NCBI RefSeq assembly: GCF_900107395.1
Contig: NZ_FNPW01000013.1
Location: forward strand, 1 to 64,000
DNA: 64,000 nt
Reading direction: 5' to 3'
Source: Pseudomonas sp. NFIX28
GTDB lineage: Bacteria > Pseudomonadota > Gammaproteobacteria > Pseudomonadales > Pseudomonadaceae
In this document: one piece after another, positions 54,381 through 62,565 of the stretch
Position numbering within the stretch: position 1 is the first letter of the stretch
Layout: each line of letters begins with the position of its first letter
Notes under the pieces: generated by a model
Told to the model about the DNA's origin: nothing
What the model saw: the letters and a program-made list of their open reading frames with translations, nothing else
Databases searched by the model: none
Translations under genes and position numbers: made by a program

Positions 54381-54608
54381 ACAAGCGCAGTGAGATGCAC
54401 GGCGTTTTATCGAGCCTGTCACATCGCAACGATAGAACTCAGCCGATATCGCTTTGCACGCTCAAACCCGCAGCGCAACACCCGGCTGCGGGTTTCCAAT
54501 CGTTATCGACAGCAATAACCAAGCCCCCGATAGCCAACCCCGAACATTTGCCGCTAAATTAGCCGCGGCCCTCCCCCTGTCTCGTTGTTCCGCACAAGGA
54601 AATGCTCA

Positions 54609-55214
54609 ATGAAACTGATCGGTATGCTCGATTCGCCCTATGTTCGCCGCGTCGCCATTACCCTCAAGCGCCTGGATATCCCGTTCGAGCATGAGGCGTT
54701 GTCGGTGTTTCGCACCTTCGAGCAGTTCCAGCGGATCAACCCGGTGGTCAAGGCGCCGACCCTGGTCTGCGACGACGGCACGGTGCTGATGGATTCGAGC
54801 CTGATCATCGATTACCTGGAAGCCGTGGCCGGCCGCAGCCTGTTGCCGGCGGCGCCCCAGGTGCGCGCCCATGACCTGCGGCTGATCGGCCTGGCGCTGG
54901 CGGCGTGCGAGAAGTCGGTGCAGATCTACTACGAGTACCAGCTGCGCCCCGCGGAAAAACAGCACGAGCCGTGGCTGGAGCGGGTTCGCGGGCAATTGGC
55001 GGCGGCCTATGGCGAGCTGGAAAAGGAACTGGAAAAACGCCCGCTGGCCACCGATGGCGATATCGATCAGGCCGGCATCAGCCTGGCCGTGGCCTGGAGC
55101 TTTACCCAACTGCTGGTGGCCGAGCACCTGGATGCCGCGCGGTTTCCAAGGGTCAAGGCGTTTGCGGAGTACGCCGAAGGGTTGGAGCTGTTTGTCAGTA
55201 CGCCGATGCTTTGA
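54609..55214 (+). CDS. glutathione S-transferase family protein
   Basis: A 201-residue GST. The thioredoxin-like N-terminal domain (about 1-78) has MKLIGMLDSPYVRRVAITLK, the cis-Pro motif VVKAPTLVCDDG and the Ser-containing LMDSSLIIDYLEAVAG. The helical C-terminal domain follows with GDIDQAGISLAVAWSFTQLL. ATG at 54609 with AAGGA 8 nt upstream. Substrate unknown. Confidence 0.92.
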   Translation: MKLIGMLDSPYVRRVAITLKRLDIPFEHEALSVFRTFEQFQRINPVVKAPTLVCDDGTVLMDSSLIIDYLEAVAGRSLLPAAPQVRAHDLRLIGLALAACEKSVQIYYEYQLRPAEKQHEPWLERVRGQLAAAYGELEKELEKRPLATDGDIDQAGISLAVAWSFTQLLVAEHLDAARFPRVKAFAEYAEGLELFVSTPML

Positions 55215-55242
55215 AGCCACAAAACCGCGTCATCGTTAACCT

Positions 55243-55320
55243 CCATCGCGGGCAAGCCCCGCTCCTACACGCATATCTTCTGTAGGAGCGAGCGGGCGGC
55301 GATCCGACTTGCCCGCGATG
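55243..55320. repeat. BIME with variant REP arm
   Basis: Left arm CATCGCGGGCAAGCCCCGCT is standard. The right arm GTAGGAGCGAGCGGGCGGCG continues into GATCCGACTTGCCCGCGATG, the same variant with internal insertion seen at 26751. Confidence 0.88.
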
Positions 55321-55363
55321 GAGCGTAAAAGCAACGCGGTGCTTCTGAAGCACCGCGCCAGGC

Positions 55364-56620
55364 TCAGGCCAGCGCCACCTGCAACGGCGCCACCGCCTCC
55401 AGGCCGAAACGCTCGGCGAGGAACGGCGTGATGTCCAGCGGCAACGCCTCCTCATTCACCAACCGGTCCAGCAGCACGCCGGTGATCGCCGAGGTCAGGA
55501 TGCCGGTACGGAAGTGTCCGCAGGCATTGAGGTAACCCTCTACCCCGCACATCGGCCCGAGGATCGGCAGCTCATCCGGCGAGCCCGGGCGCAAGCCGGC
55601 CCAGCAGCGCTTGAGGTTGACCTGTTCGAGCTGCGGCACGCAGCGCACCGCGCCCTGCACCAGGCCCTGGATTTCGCGGTAGGTGGTGCTGATGTCGAAG
55701 CCCTTGTCCTCGGTGGTGCTGCCGATCAGGATCTCGCCGTTGTCCTTCTGCGCCATGTAGCAGTCGCTGGTGGTCAGGCAGCCGTTGAGCAGCTTGGGCA
55801 TGCGTTCGGTAAGCAGGATCTGGCCCTTGACCGGCTTCACCGGAATGCTCGCGCCAGTGGCTTGCAGGCTCAGCTCGGCGGCCCAGGCGCCGGCGGCGTT
55901 GATCAGGGTGTCGCAATGGAACAGCCCCGCCTCCGCCGTCTGCACCCCGCTGATCCGGCTGCCCTGGTGCAGCACGCCGGTGACGTTGGTGTTGAAGTAC
56001 ATGTCCACGCCGTTCTGCCGCGCGCCTTCGGTGTAGGCATCGGCCAGGCGGAACGGGTTGACCTGGTGGTCGCAAAGGAATTCCAGCGCCCCCTGGGCGT
56101 CATGGCTGACATTCGGTTCCGCCTCGCGCAGCGCCGCCTGGTCGAGCCAGCGCACCTGGTGCGCCAGATGCGGAATGCACGCCACGATGTGCTCGGCGTA
56201 AAGCCGGTCTTCCTCGTCGTAGATCACGAACTTGAGCCCGGTGCGCTCGAACTTGAAGTCCATGCCGTGGCGCTCGCGCAGTTCCTGGTGCAGCTGCGGG
56301 TACAGGCCGTTGGATTGCAGGGCGAAGTCGAAGAACGACTGCGGCAGGATATGCGGCGTGCTGGAGTCCACCAGCACCGCCGAGCCCGTGGCCTGGCGCT
56401 TGTTGCGGGCCGACATCATGCGAAAGAAGATCACCCCGCAGCCCAGCCCCACCGATTCGCCGATGGCCCACAGGCCGCCCGCCGAGGCGCGGGTGGCATT
56501 GCCCGGGCGCTTGGCGTCGATCAAGGCCACCCGCAGGTTCTTGCGCTTGGACAGCTGGTACGCGCAGGAAGCGCCGATCACACCGCCACCGGCGATGACC
56601 ACGTCGTAGAACTTACTCAT
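55364..56620 (-). CDS. hcnC: hydrogen cyanide synthase subunit HcnC
   Basis: A 418-residue FAD-dependent oxidase matching HcnC of P. aeruginosa/P. protegens along its length. Features are VVIAGGGVIGASCAYQLSKR (FAD motif), GNATRASAGGLWAIGESVGL, GCGVIFFRMMSARNKR, HQVNPFRLADAYTEGARQNG and the C-terminal GHFRTGILTSAITGVLLDRL. With HcnA and HcnB it forms the membrane-associated synthase that oxidises glycine to HCN and CO2. The start overlaps the hcnB stop by 8 bp. Last gene of the operon. Confidence 0.96.
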   Translation of the reverse strand: MSKFYDVVIAGGGVIGASCAYQLSKRKNLRVALIDAKRPGNATRASAGGLWAIGESVGLGCGVIFFRMMSARNKRQATGSAVLVDSSTPHILPQSFFDFALQSNGLYPQLHQELRERHGMDFKFERTGLKFVIYDEEDRLYAEHIVACIPHLAHQVRWLDQAALREAEPNVSHDAQGALEFLCDHQVNPFRLADAYTEGARQNGVDMYFNTNVTGVLHQGSRISGVQTAEAGLFHCDTLINAAGAWAAELSLQATGASIPVKPVKGQILLTERMPKLLNGCLTTSDCYMAQKDNGEILIGSTTEDKGFDISTTYREIQGLVQGAVRCVPQLEQVNLKRCWAGLRPGSPDELPILGPMCGVEGYLNACGHFRTGILTSAITGVLLDRLVNEEALPLDITPFLAERFGLEAVAPLQVALA

Positions 56621-58022
56621 GATTCAAAGCATCCTTGCTCGGTTGAGGGAAAGCGGAAAAGGGAATCGGGTCCAGTGGGAAGCGCGGCCGCAGCCAGCCC
56701 ACGTCCTGGCGTCCGGTGGCCTGGCGCAGGCGGTCGCTGCAATAGCCCACGCACATGCGGCCCTGGCAGTCGCCCATGCTCACCCGGGTGCGCATCTTCA
56801 GGCTGGCCATGTCCTGCACGCCCTGCTCCAGGGCGCGATCGATGTCGCCACGGGTCGCGTGCTCGCAACGGCAGATCAGGGTATCGGCGGCCGGCAATTC
56901 GATCTGCCCGGTACCGCGTTCGGTGTAGCGGTCCACCGCGGCGCGAAAACGCGTGATGGAGCCCAGTTTGTTCAGGTACTTCTGGCGCCGCGCCAGGGCC
57001 GCTTCGTTGCTCAGCACGTCGCGCTGCACCAGGATCGACAGCGCGGCGATGCGCCCGGTGAGCATCGCCGCCTCGCCGCCGCGAATCCCGCCCATGTCGC
57101 CCGCCAAGTGAATATGCGGCTCGCTGCTTTGCTGCCAGATGTTGGCCGTGGCCCGCAGGTAGCCGTCGTGGCTGAAACCATGGTTGAGGCCCATTTGCTG
57201 GCTGAGCTGGGTGCGCGGAATAAAGCCGTAGCCCACCGCCAGGGTCTGCGCGGCGACGCGCTGCTGGCGGCTCAGGTCCGGTTCCCAACGGGCCGAGTAC
57301 GGCGCCACGCTGACGCTCTCCAGCCCGTCGCTGCCCTGGGCCTCGACCACGCCCCAGCCGTAATGCACGGGAATGCGGTGCAGCTTGAGGTAGGCCAGCA
57401 TGCTCAGGCCGTCGAGGAACAGCTGCGGCTTGTTCAGCAGCGCCAGGCTTTCCTTGGCGATGCGGCCAAAGGCGCAGGCCTCGTAGACCGCCGCCACGCT
57501 CACGCCGCTGGCGTGCAGCTGGCAGGCCACCAGCGGCAACAGCGGCCCGGTGCCGGCGATCACCACCGGCCCGCGCGGCTTGACCACGCCGCTCTTGATC
57601 TGCAATTGCAAACCGCCCAGCAGCATCACCCCGGGCAAGGTCCAGCCGGGAAACGGCACGCTGCGCTCGTGGCAACCGGCGGCCAGCAGCAACTGCGGAT
57701 ACGCCACTTCCTGCAACTGCTCGTCGGCGTCCAGCAGGATCAGGCTGTTATTGCCCTCGGCGCCCACCACCCGGTGGTTGAGGCGCACGTCGATCATCTG
57801 CTCGCAGTCGGAAAAGGCCCCGTGCAATGTCGCCAGGGCTTCGCAATAGCGCGGCCCCAGGTAATCCAGCTGCACGCCGTCGCGCAGCGGCCCGCGATAG
57901 ACCACGCCGCCCAGGCGCGAGGCCTCGTCGACCAGGGTACTGCGCACCCCGTGCTCGGCCAGTTCGATGGCCGCGGCCATGCCGGCGGGGCCACCGCCGA
58001 CGATCAATGGATTGAGGCTCAT
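56613..58022 (-). CDS. hcnB: hydrogen cyanide synthase subunit HcnB
   Basis: A 469-residue pyridine-nucleotide-disulfide-oxidoreductase-like subunit. N-terminal FAD motif LIVGGGPAGMAAAIELAEHG, second nucleotide site PVVIAGTGPLLPLVACQLHA, and a C-terminal BFD-like [2Fe-2S] cluster region with DTLICRCEHATRGDIDRALE and GDCQGRMCVGYCSD. ATG at 58022 overlaps the hcnA stop (ATGA). Confidence 0.95.
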   Translation of the reverse strand: MSLNPLIVGGGPAGMAAAIELAEHGVRSTLVDEASRLGGVVYRGPLRDGVQLDYLGPRYCEALATLHGAFSDCEQMIDVRLNHRVVGAEGNNSLILLDADEQLQEVAYPQLLLAAGCHERSVPFPGWTLPGVMLLGGLQLQIKSGVVKPRGPVVIAGTGPLLPLVACQLHASGVSVAAVYEACAFGRIAKESLALLNKPQLFLDGLSMLAYLKLHRIPVHYGWGVVEAQGSDGLESVSVAPYSARWEPDLSRQQRVAAQTLAVGYGFIPRTQLSQQMGLNHGFSHDGYLRATANIWQQSSEPHIHLAGDMGGIRGGEAAMLTGRIAALSILVQRDVLSNEAALARRQKYLNKLGSITRFRAAVDRYTERGTGQIELPAADTLICRCEHATRGDIDRALEQGVQDMASLKMRTRVSMGDCQGRMCVGYCSDRLRQATGRQDVGWLRPRFPLDPIPFSAFPQPSKDALNHE

Positions 58023-58336
58023 AGCACCTCCTGCGCGACAGCGATGCGGTTGACCTCGGTCTGCACCTGCATGCCCGGCCGCACCTGGGTCTGGCAGGCC
58101 CGGCGCTTGTGCCGGCCGTCGATCTGCACCAGGCAGCAATGGCACACACCCATGCCGCAATAGGCACCGGCCAGCTGGCCGTGATCGTTGCGCGCGACCT
58201 GGCGCAGCCCCACGGACTGGATGACGCTGAGTACGGTTTCGCCAATCGCCGCCGTCACCGGCTGGCCATTGAGGCTGATGGTCATGTCCGCCTGTTGCAG
58301 CGGCTGGATATCGAAGGTTCGCTCAGTGTGGCGCAT
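58019..58336 (-). CDS. hcnA: hydrogen cyanide synthase subunit HcnA
   Basis: A 105-residue [2Fe-2S] ferredoxin-like subunit. Cys cluster CGMGVCHCC plus a later Cys in KRRACQTQVRPG provides the cluster ligands. It probably passes electrons from glycine oxidation onward. The ATG at 58336 lies 7 nt after an AAGGACG ribosome binding site that doubles as an RsmA/E-type site. First gene of hcnABC. Confidence 0.95.
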   Translation of the reverse strand: MRHTERTFDIQPLQQADMTISLNGQPVTAAIGETVLSVIQSVGLRQVARNDHGQLAGAYCGMGVCHCCLVQIDGRHKRRACQTQVRPGMQVQTEVNRIAVAQEVL

Positions 58337-58343
58337 CGGGTAA

Positions 58344-58355
58344 TTCGTCCTTGAA
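58344..58355 (-). promoter_or_regulatory. RsmA/RsmE-type site over the hcnA ribosome binding site
   Basis: On the minus strand TTCAAGGACGAA fits the CANGGANG consensus inside a short TTC/GAA hairpin, covering the Shine-Dalgarno. Translational repression by Rsm proteins, relieved by Gac-controlled small RNAs, is established for hcnA in P. protegens; here it is inferred. Another GGA motif (AGCAGGACGCT) lies upstream in the leader. Confidence 0.75.
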
Positions 58356-58492
58356 AAGGGGTGAAGAGGAATGCCAGCGTCCTGCTGTGCATCGCCATGG
58401 ACCCGGCCATCGGCCCGCTCCAGCGGTTGCGCGGCGCCAGCTCCTCGGGGCTGAACACCGCGCCAATCTAGTAGCTTTGTCGAACAAGAATA

Positions 58493-58506
58493 TTGATCTG
58501 GGCCAA
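58493..58506 (-). promoter_or_regulatory. ANR (FNR-type) box of hcnA
   Basis: Minus-strand TTGGCCCAGATCAA, matching TTGAT-N4-ATCAA in 12 of 14 informative positions with the left half TTGGC. A -10-like TACTAG lies about 30 bp downstream, which is class II spacing. Predicted leader is about 120 nt. Confidence 0.75.
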
Positions 58507-58547
58507 GCAAAGCGGCAGGCCGCGCAACGTGTTTGGCGCGTCCTGCC

Positions 58548-59087
58548 CTAACTGGAAAACACGTAGCGGCCCTTGACCTTGCGCGGCCCGATAAAGGCGA
58601 AATCCGGAAAGATCAGGCGGCGCACGTACAGCGCGAAAAACACCACGCCCAGGGTTATGGCCGCGCCGACCAGGGTGCCCAGCGGGTCCTCGGCATAGCC
58701 TTCGAACAAGCGCGGGAACTGCGACAGGGTCAGAATCCCATAGAGGCTGTAGGCGTTCACCGACGGCTTATGAAAGCCCCAGGCGAACAGCAGCGGCACC
58801 ACGCCGCCCAACAGCGTGAATACCCAGGCCGCCTTCGGGCCGATGGCCGAGCCGAGGAAGAACCCGGCTACCGCGCCGACGGCCGCCTGCAACAACATCA
58901 CTGCCAGCAGCACCTGGACCTTGCGCCGATGCCGGGCATACAGCCGCGGGTCGCAATAGGCGGCAATCCAGAACGCCAGCAAGCGCTCCTTGATCCCGCT
59001 GCCGGCAAACGCGGCAAAGGTCTCGCCCTTGGACCGCCCCGCTTCCAGGCTGGCGATGACTTGGCGCCTGGCTTGCTTCTTATCCAT
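58548..59087 (-). CDS. hypothetical membrane protein
   Basis: A 179-residue protein. A basic N-terminus (MDKKQARRQVIASLEAGRSK) precedes about three to four hydrophobic segments: VQVLLAVMLLQAAVGAVAGF, AAWVFTLLGGVVPLLFAWGF and LVGAAITLGVVFFALYVRRL. The ATG at 59087 was chosen because the upstream extension is arginine-rich and out of character. No family recognised. It lies between hcnA and the cysteine-rich secreted protein, on the same strand as both, but with its own likely promoter. Confidence 0.7.
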   Translation of the reverse strand: MDKKQARRQVIASLEAGRSKGETFAAFAGSGIKERLLAFWIAAYCDPRLYARHRRKVQVLLAVMLLQAAVGAVAGFFLGSAIGPKAAWVFTLLGGVVPLLFAWGFHKPSVNAYSLYGILTLSQFPRLFEGYAEDPLGTLVGAAITLGVVFFALYVRRLIFPDFAFIGPRKVKGRYVFSS

Positions 59088-59193
59088 CCGTCCTGCCCCC
59101 GATACCGGCCCCCGGCGGCGCCGTGCCGGCAACGCTAGTAGAGCTGTCCGGCGCTGTCCAATCGGTAGCGCCGGACTGTCGCGCACTTGTCTT

Positions 59194-59532
59194 TTATTTA
59201 CGCTTGTAGCTCTTGTTGCCACTCGGGGTCAGGCAATAGACACCGCCCCGCGGGCCGGTGCAGAAGCTGCCACTGCCACAGGAGCAGCCATCCGGGCCGT
59301 TCAACAAGGTCTGCGGGCGAGCAGCCTGGCCCGAAGCGCCGAAGCGCGCGGCGCAGTTTTGCCTGGAGGCGCTGATGGAGCCGTCGTTGCACAGGAATAA
59401 CTCGCCGTCGCAGCCGGCGATCCCGCCTTTCTTGCCCGAGCACGGCTGGTTGGCGGCGAACGCCGGCATCGCCACGAGCAGCAACAGGCAGGTGCCCAGG
59501 GCTTTCCAATCAATGGAATGAGGTAGGTACAT
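59194..59532 (-). CDS. cysteine-rich secreted hypothetical protein
   Basis: A 112-residue precursor. A signal peptide (about 1-26, GTCLLLLVAMPAFA then ANQ) is followed by a mature part with eight cysteines in the pattern CSGKKGGIAGCDGELFLC, QNCAARF, CSCGSGSFC, VYC, suggesting four disulfides in the periplasm or outside the cell. Basic tail KSYKRK. No family recognised. Confidence 0.68.
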   Translation of the reverse strand: MYLPHSIDWKALGTCLLLLVAMPAFAANQPCSGKKGGIAGCDGELFLCNDGSISASRQNCAARFGASGQAARPQTLLNGPDGCSCGSGSFCTGPRGGVYCLTPSGNKSYKRK

Positions 59533-59715
59533 TGCGCAGCCTCCTTGCCAGCCAATAGTAGCCGGATGATATCAACGATAGCCCGAGCCGGCGCGCCTGC
59601 TACCCTCCGTGGGCCAGCGTACTGGCATGAAGATGAAAGATTTTTTAGAAAGCTGGCGGCGATTTCTTGGCAAAATGCCGGCCTGTGTCATGCAATCCCA
59701 AGCAGGTAAGCCCTT

Positions 59716-60399
59716 ATGAGCCGCATTCTGACCATCGAAGACGATGCCGTAACAGCCCGCGAAATCGTGGCCGAACTGAGCAGCCACGGGCTGGACGTGG
59801 ATTGGGTCGACAACGGTCGCGAAGGCCTGGTGCGCGCCGTCAGCGGCGACTACGACCTGATCACCCTCGACCGCATGCTGCCCGAGCTGGACGGCCTGGC
59901 GATCGTCACCACCCTGCGCACCATCGGCGTGTCGACGCCGATCCTGATGATCAGCGCCCTGTCCGACGTCGACGAGCGCGTGCGCGGCCTGCGCGCCGGC
60001 GGCGACGACTACCTGACCAAACCCTTTGCCTCCGATGAAATGGCGGCCCGGGTCGAGGTGCTGCTGCGGCGCAAGAGCACGGTGCAGGAACGGGAAACCA
60101 GCCTGCGGGTCGCCGACCTGGAGCTGAACCTGATCAGCCGCGAGGCAACCCGCGCCGACCAGTTGCTGAGCCTTTTGCCGACCGAATACAAACTGCTGGA
60201 GTTCTTGATGCGCAACACCGGCCAGATCCTCTCGCGGATGATGATTTTCGAGGAGGTCTGGGGTTATCACTTCGACCCGGGCACCAACCTGATCGACGTG
60301 CATATCGGCCGCCTGCGCAAGAAGATCGACCCGCCCGGCATGACCCCGCTGATCCGCACCGTGCGAGGCTCGGGTTATGTCATTGCTGAACCCCTCTAA
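59716..60399 (+). CDS. OmpR/PhoB-family response regulator
   Basis: A 227-residue two-component regulator. Receiver domain with acidic pair in LTIEDDAVTA, phosphoacceptor Asp52 in LITLDRMLPELDG and Lys102 in YLTKPFAS. The C-terminal winged helix (about 130-225) has LLSLLPTEYKLLEFLMRNTG and LIDVHIGRLRKKIDPPG. Its 3' end overlaps the kinase gene by 23 bp. Start ATG preceded by AGCAGGTAAGCC. Signal unknown. Confidence 0.93.
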   Translation: MSRILTIEDDAVTAREIVAELSSHGLDVDWVDNGREGLVRAVSGDYDLITLDRMLPELDGLAIVTTLRTIGVSTPILMISALSDVDERVRGLRAGGDDYLTKPFASDEMAARVEVLLRRKSTVQERETSLRVADLELNLISREATRADQLLSLLPTEYKLLEFLMRNTGQILSRMMIFEEVWGYHFDPGTNLIDVHIGRLRKKIDPPGMTPLIRTVRGSGYVIAEPL

Positions 60400-61771
60400 G
60401 GGCTGGCGCTCGTCCAGCAGCCGCCTGCTGGCGCTCTACAGTGCGCTGTTCGTGGCCTGGAGCTGCATCCTCATGGGCGTCATGTACTACGAGGTGTCCA
60501 GCTATCTGGAAAGCCTGGCCAAGCACTCGCTGATGCAGCGCCAGCACCTGTTCGCGCGCTTCCAGGGCGAACAGCTGGAGGAAGCGCTGACCACCAGCAT
60601 GACCTTCGACAGGCGCGCCATCGACGCCTTCGGCCTGTTCGACGAGCAGCGCCGCTACCTCAGCGGGCAGATCCGCGAGATCCCCGAGGACCTGCCGCTG
60701 GACGGGCGCATCCACGAGCTCAAGAGCTGCATCGACTCCGACGACCCCAGCCTGCCCCGCGACAGTTGCGATGCGGTGGCCACCTACACCCGCGACGGCC
60801 GCTGGCTGATCCTGGTGCGCGACAACGGCTCGCTGTTCGCGGTGACGCGGATCATTCTCCACGCGCTGCTGTGGGGCGTGTCGCTGACCATCATTCCCGG
60901 CGTCGCCGGCTGGCACCTGCTCCGGCGCCGGCCGCTGCGGCGGATCCGCGCCCTGCAGGCCAGCGCCGAGGCGATAGTCGCCGGCGACATGACCCATCGC
61001 CTGCCACTCTCCAACCGCCGCGACGAACTGGACATGCTGGCCGCCATCGTCAACGCCATGCTCGACCGCATCGAACGGCTGATGAACGAGGTCAAGGGCG
61101 TGTGCGACAACATCGCCCATGACCTGCGCACCCCGCTGACCCGCCTGCGCGCGCAGCTGTACCGCATGCAGCAACAGGCGCCCGAGGGCACCCCCGAAGC
61201 CTTGCAGCTGGACCAGGTGCTGGCCGAGGCCGACCGGCTGATGGCGCGTTTTCGTGGCTTGCTGCGGATTTCCGAAATCGAGGATCGCCGGCGCCGTTCG
61301 GGGTTCGTCGAACTCGACCCATTGCCATTGCTGCAAGAGCTGTATGACTTTTACCTGCCGCTGGCCGAGGAAGGCCAGTTGAGCCTGGCCCTGGACGTGC
61401 CCGGCGCGCTGCCAAGCCTGACCGGCGACCGCGCCCTGCTGTTCGAGGCCCTGGCCAACCTGTTGAGCAACTCGATCAAGTTCACCCCGCCGGGCGGCGA
61501 AGTGATTCTGCGCGGGGTCGAGGATGGCGGCTGTACGCGCCTGGAGGTGCTCGACTCCGGCCCGGGCATTCCCGAGGCCGAACGCAAGGCGGTGTTCCAG
61601 CGCTTCTACCGGGTCGACGACAGCAACTCCCACGGCGGCTTCGGCCTCGGCCTGTCGATCGTCGCCGCCATCGTCAGCCTGCACGGCTTCAAGCTCGACG
61701 TCGGCACCAGCGACCGCGGCGGCGCCCGCCTGAGCCTCGATTGCCGGCCGAGCCTGATCGCCAAGAGCTGA
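60377..61771 (+). CDS. sensor histidine kinase
   Basis: A 464-residue membrane kinase. First transmembrane segment about 17-36, periplasmic domain about 37-160, second segment about 162-182, HAMP about 183-235. The H-box CDNIAHDLRTPLTRL contains His248. ATP-binding motifs are ALANLLSNSIKFTPPGG (N box), LDSGPGIPEAERKAVF (G1) and SHGGFGLGLSIVAAI (G2). It is the partner of the response regulator whose gene it overlaps. The periplasmic sensor domain contains two cysteines (about 118 and 131) that could form a disulfide. Ligand unknown. Confidence 0.93.
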   Translation: MSLLNPSKGWRSSSSRLLALYSALFVAWSCILMGVMYYEVSSYLESLAKHSLMQRQHLFARFQGEQLEEALTTSMTFDRRAIDAFGLFDEQRRYLSGQIREIPEDLPLDGRIHELKSCIDSDDPSLPRDSCDAVATYTRDGRWLILVRDNGSLFAVTRIILHALLWGVSLTIIPGVAGWHLLRRRPLRRIRALQASAEAIVAGDMTHRLPLSNRRDELDMLAAIVNAMLDRIERLMNEVKGVCDNIAHDLRTPLTRLRAQLYRMQQQAPEGTPEALQLDQVLAEADRLMARFRGLLRISEIEDRRRRSGFVELDPLPLLQELYDFYLPLAEEGQLSLALDVPGALPSLTGDRALLFEALANLLSNSIKFTPPGGEVILRGVEDGGCTRLEVLDSGPGIPEAERKAVFQRFYRVDDSNSHGGFGLGLSIVAAIVSLHGFKLDVGTSDRGGARLSLDCRPSLIAKS

Positions 61772-61796
61772 AGCGCAGCTACCCACGCCACTCCCC

Positions 61797-61898
61797 GTAG
61801 GAGCGAGGCTTGCCCGCGAAAAAACCTCACGGCAACGCGCGGCGTCAGGTCCCGCGCGTTATCGTTGGCCATTTTTCGCGGGCAAGCCTCGCTCCTAC
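61797..61898. repeat. BIME (paired REP palindromes)
   Basis: Arms GTAGGAGCGAGGCTTGCCCG and CGGGCAAGCCTCGCTCCTAC. The right arm supplies the stop codon of the DUF1652 gene. Confidence 0.92.
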
Positions 61899-62167
61899 GA
61901 AGAGCAGGTCGGTGGGGGGCAGGATAGATGCAGCAGGCTGATGGAATTGCTGCGCAGTTCGTAGCGCAGCTCCTCGATCATCGCCTGCACGTCGGCGTCG
62001 GTCTCCAGCGCGCGCAGGTTGATGCCGGTGACCACCAGGTCGACCCGGCCGCTTTGCGGCTCGTAGATCCGCAGGGTCAGGGTGGAATCGGAGCCAGTGC
62101 TGAAGGCACAGGCCAGGGGCGCGAAGCCCTGTTCGATGTAGCGGCGCAACTGCGCCAGGGAAATCAC
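61895..62167 (-). CDS. DUF1652 family protein
   Basis: A 90-residue protein beginning MISLAQLRRYIEQGFAPL (GTG start at 62167) with AAGGAGG 5 nt upstream. IYEPQSGRVDLVVTGINLRA and MIEELRYELRSN are the DUF1652 pattern. The GTG at 62194 would add nine residues and is less well placed. The stop codon lies within a BIME. The start is 11 bp after the stop of the CsbD-like gene, so the two are co-transcribed. Function unknown. Confidence 0.82.
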   Translation of the reverse strand: MISLAQLRRYIEQGFAPLACAFSTGSDSTLTLRIYEPQSGRVDLVVTGINLRALETDADVQAMIEELRYELRSNSISLLHLSCPPPTCSS

Positions 62168-62178
62168 CCAGGCCTCCT

Positions 62179-62430
62179 TCAACGGCGACGCCACAACAGG
62201 CCGGCCAGCAAGCCGACCCCGGCGAGGATGGCGACGCTGGCCAAGGGTTTGTCCCGGACAAAGCTGGCGACGCGGTCCAGCGCCTCGCCGTAGGTTTCCT
62301 GCAATTGCCCGGCGGCCTGGCGGGCGGCGCCTTGCAGGCGCATCTGCTCATCGTCGAGCAGCTCGCCCACCACGCCCTGGGCCTTGCCGGCCGCCGTGCC
62401 CACCGCACCCGTGATCTGTTCGCTACGCAT
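62179..62430 (-). CDS. CsbD/DUF883-like small protein
   Basis: An 83-residue protein. The N-terminal CsbD-like segment ITGAVGTAAGKAQGVVGELL and DEQMRLQGAARQAAGQLQET is followed by a C-terminal hydrophobic tail, LASVAILAGVGLLAGLLWRR, as in DUF883 proteins. These are stress-linked small proteins of unknown mechanism. First gene of a pair with DUF1652. Confidence 0.82.
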   Translation of the reverse strand: MRSEQITGAVGTAAGKAQGVVGELLDDEQMRLQGAARQAAGQLQETYGEALDRVASFVRDKPLASVAILAGVGLLAGLLWRRR

Positions 62431-62565
62431 CGTGCATTCCTTCAGCTGATGATGTTCGGTGAACGGCCCGTGTCAGCCACGGCACCGCACATCACCCAGC
62501 CTAAGAAACCCCATGACACCGCAAAAGCGCCATTTGTACTGGTGGCACTGGTGCATTTGTACTTG

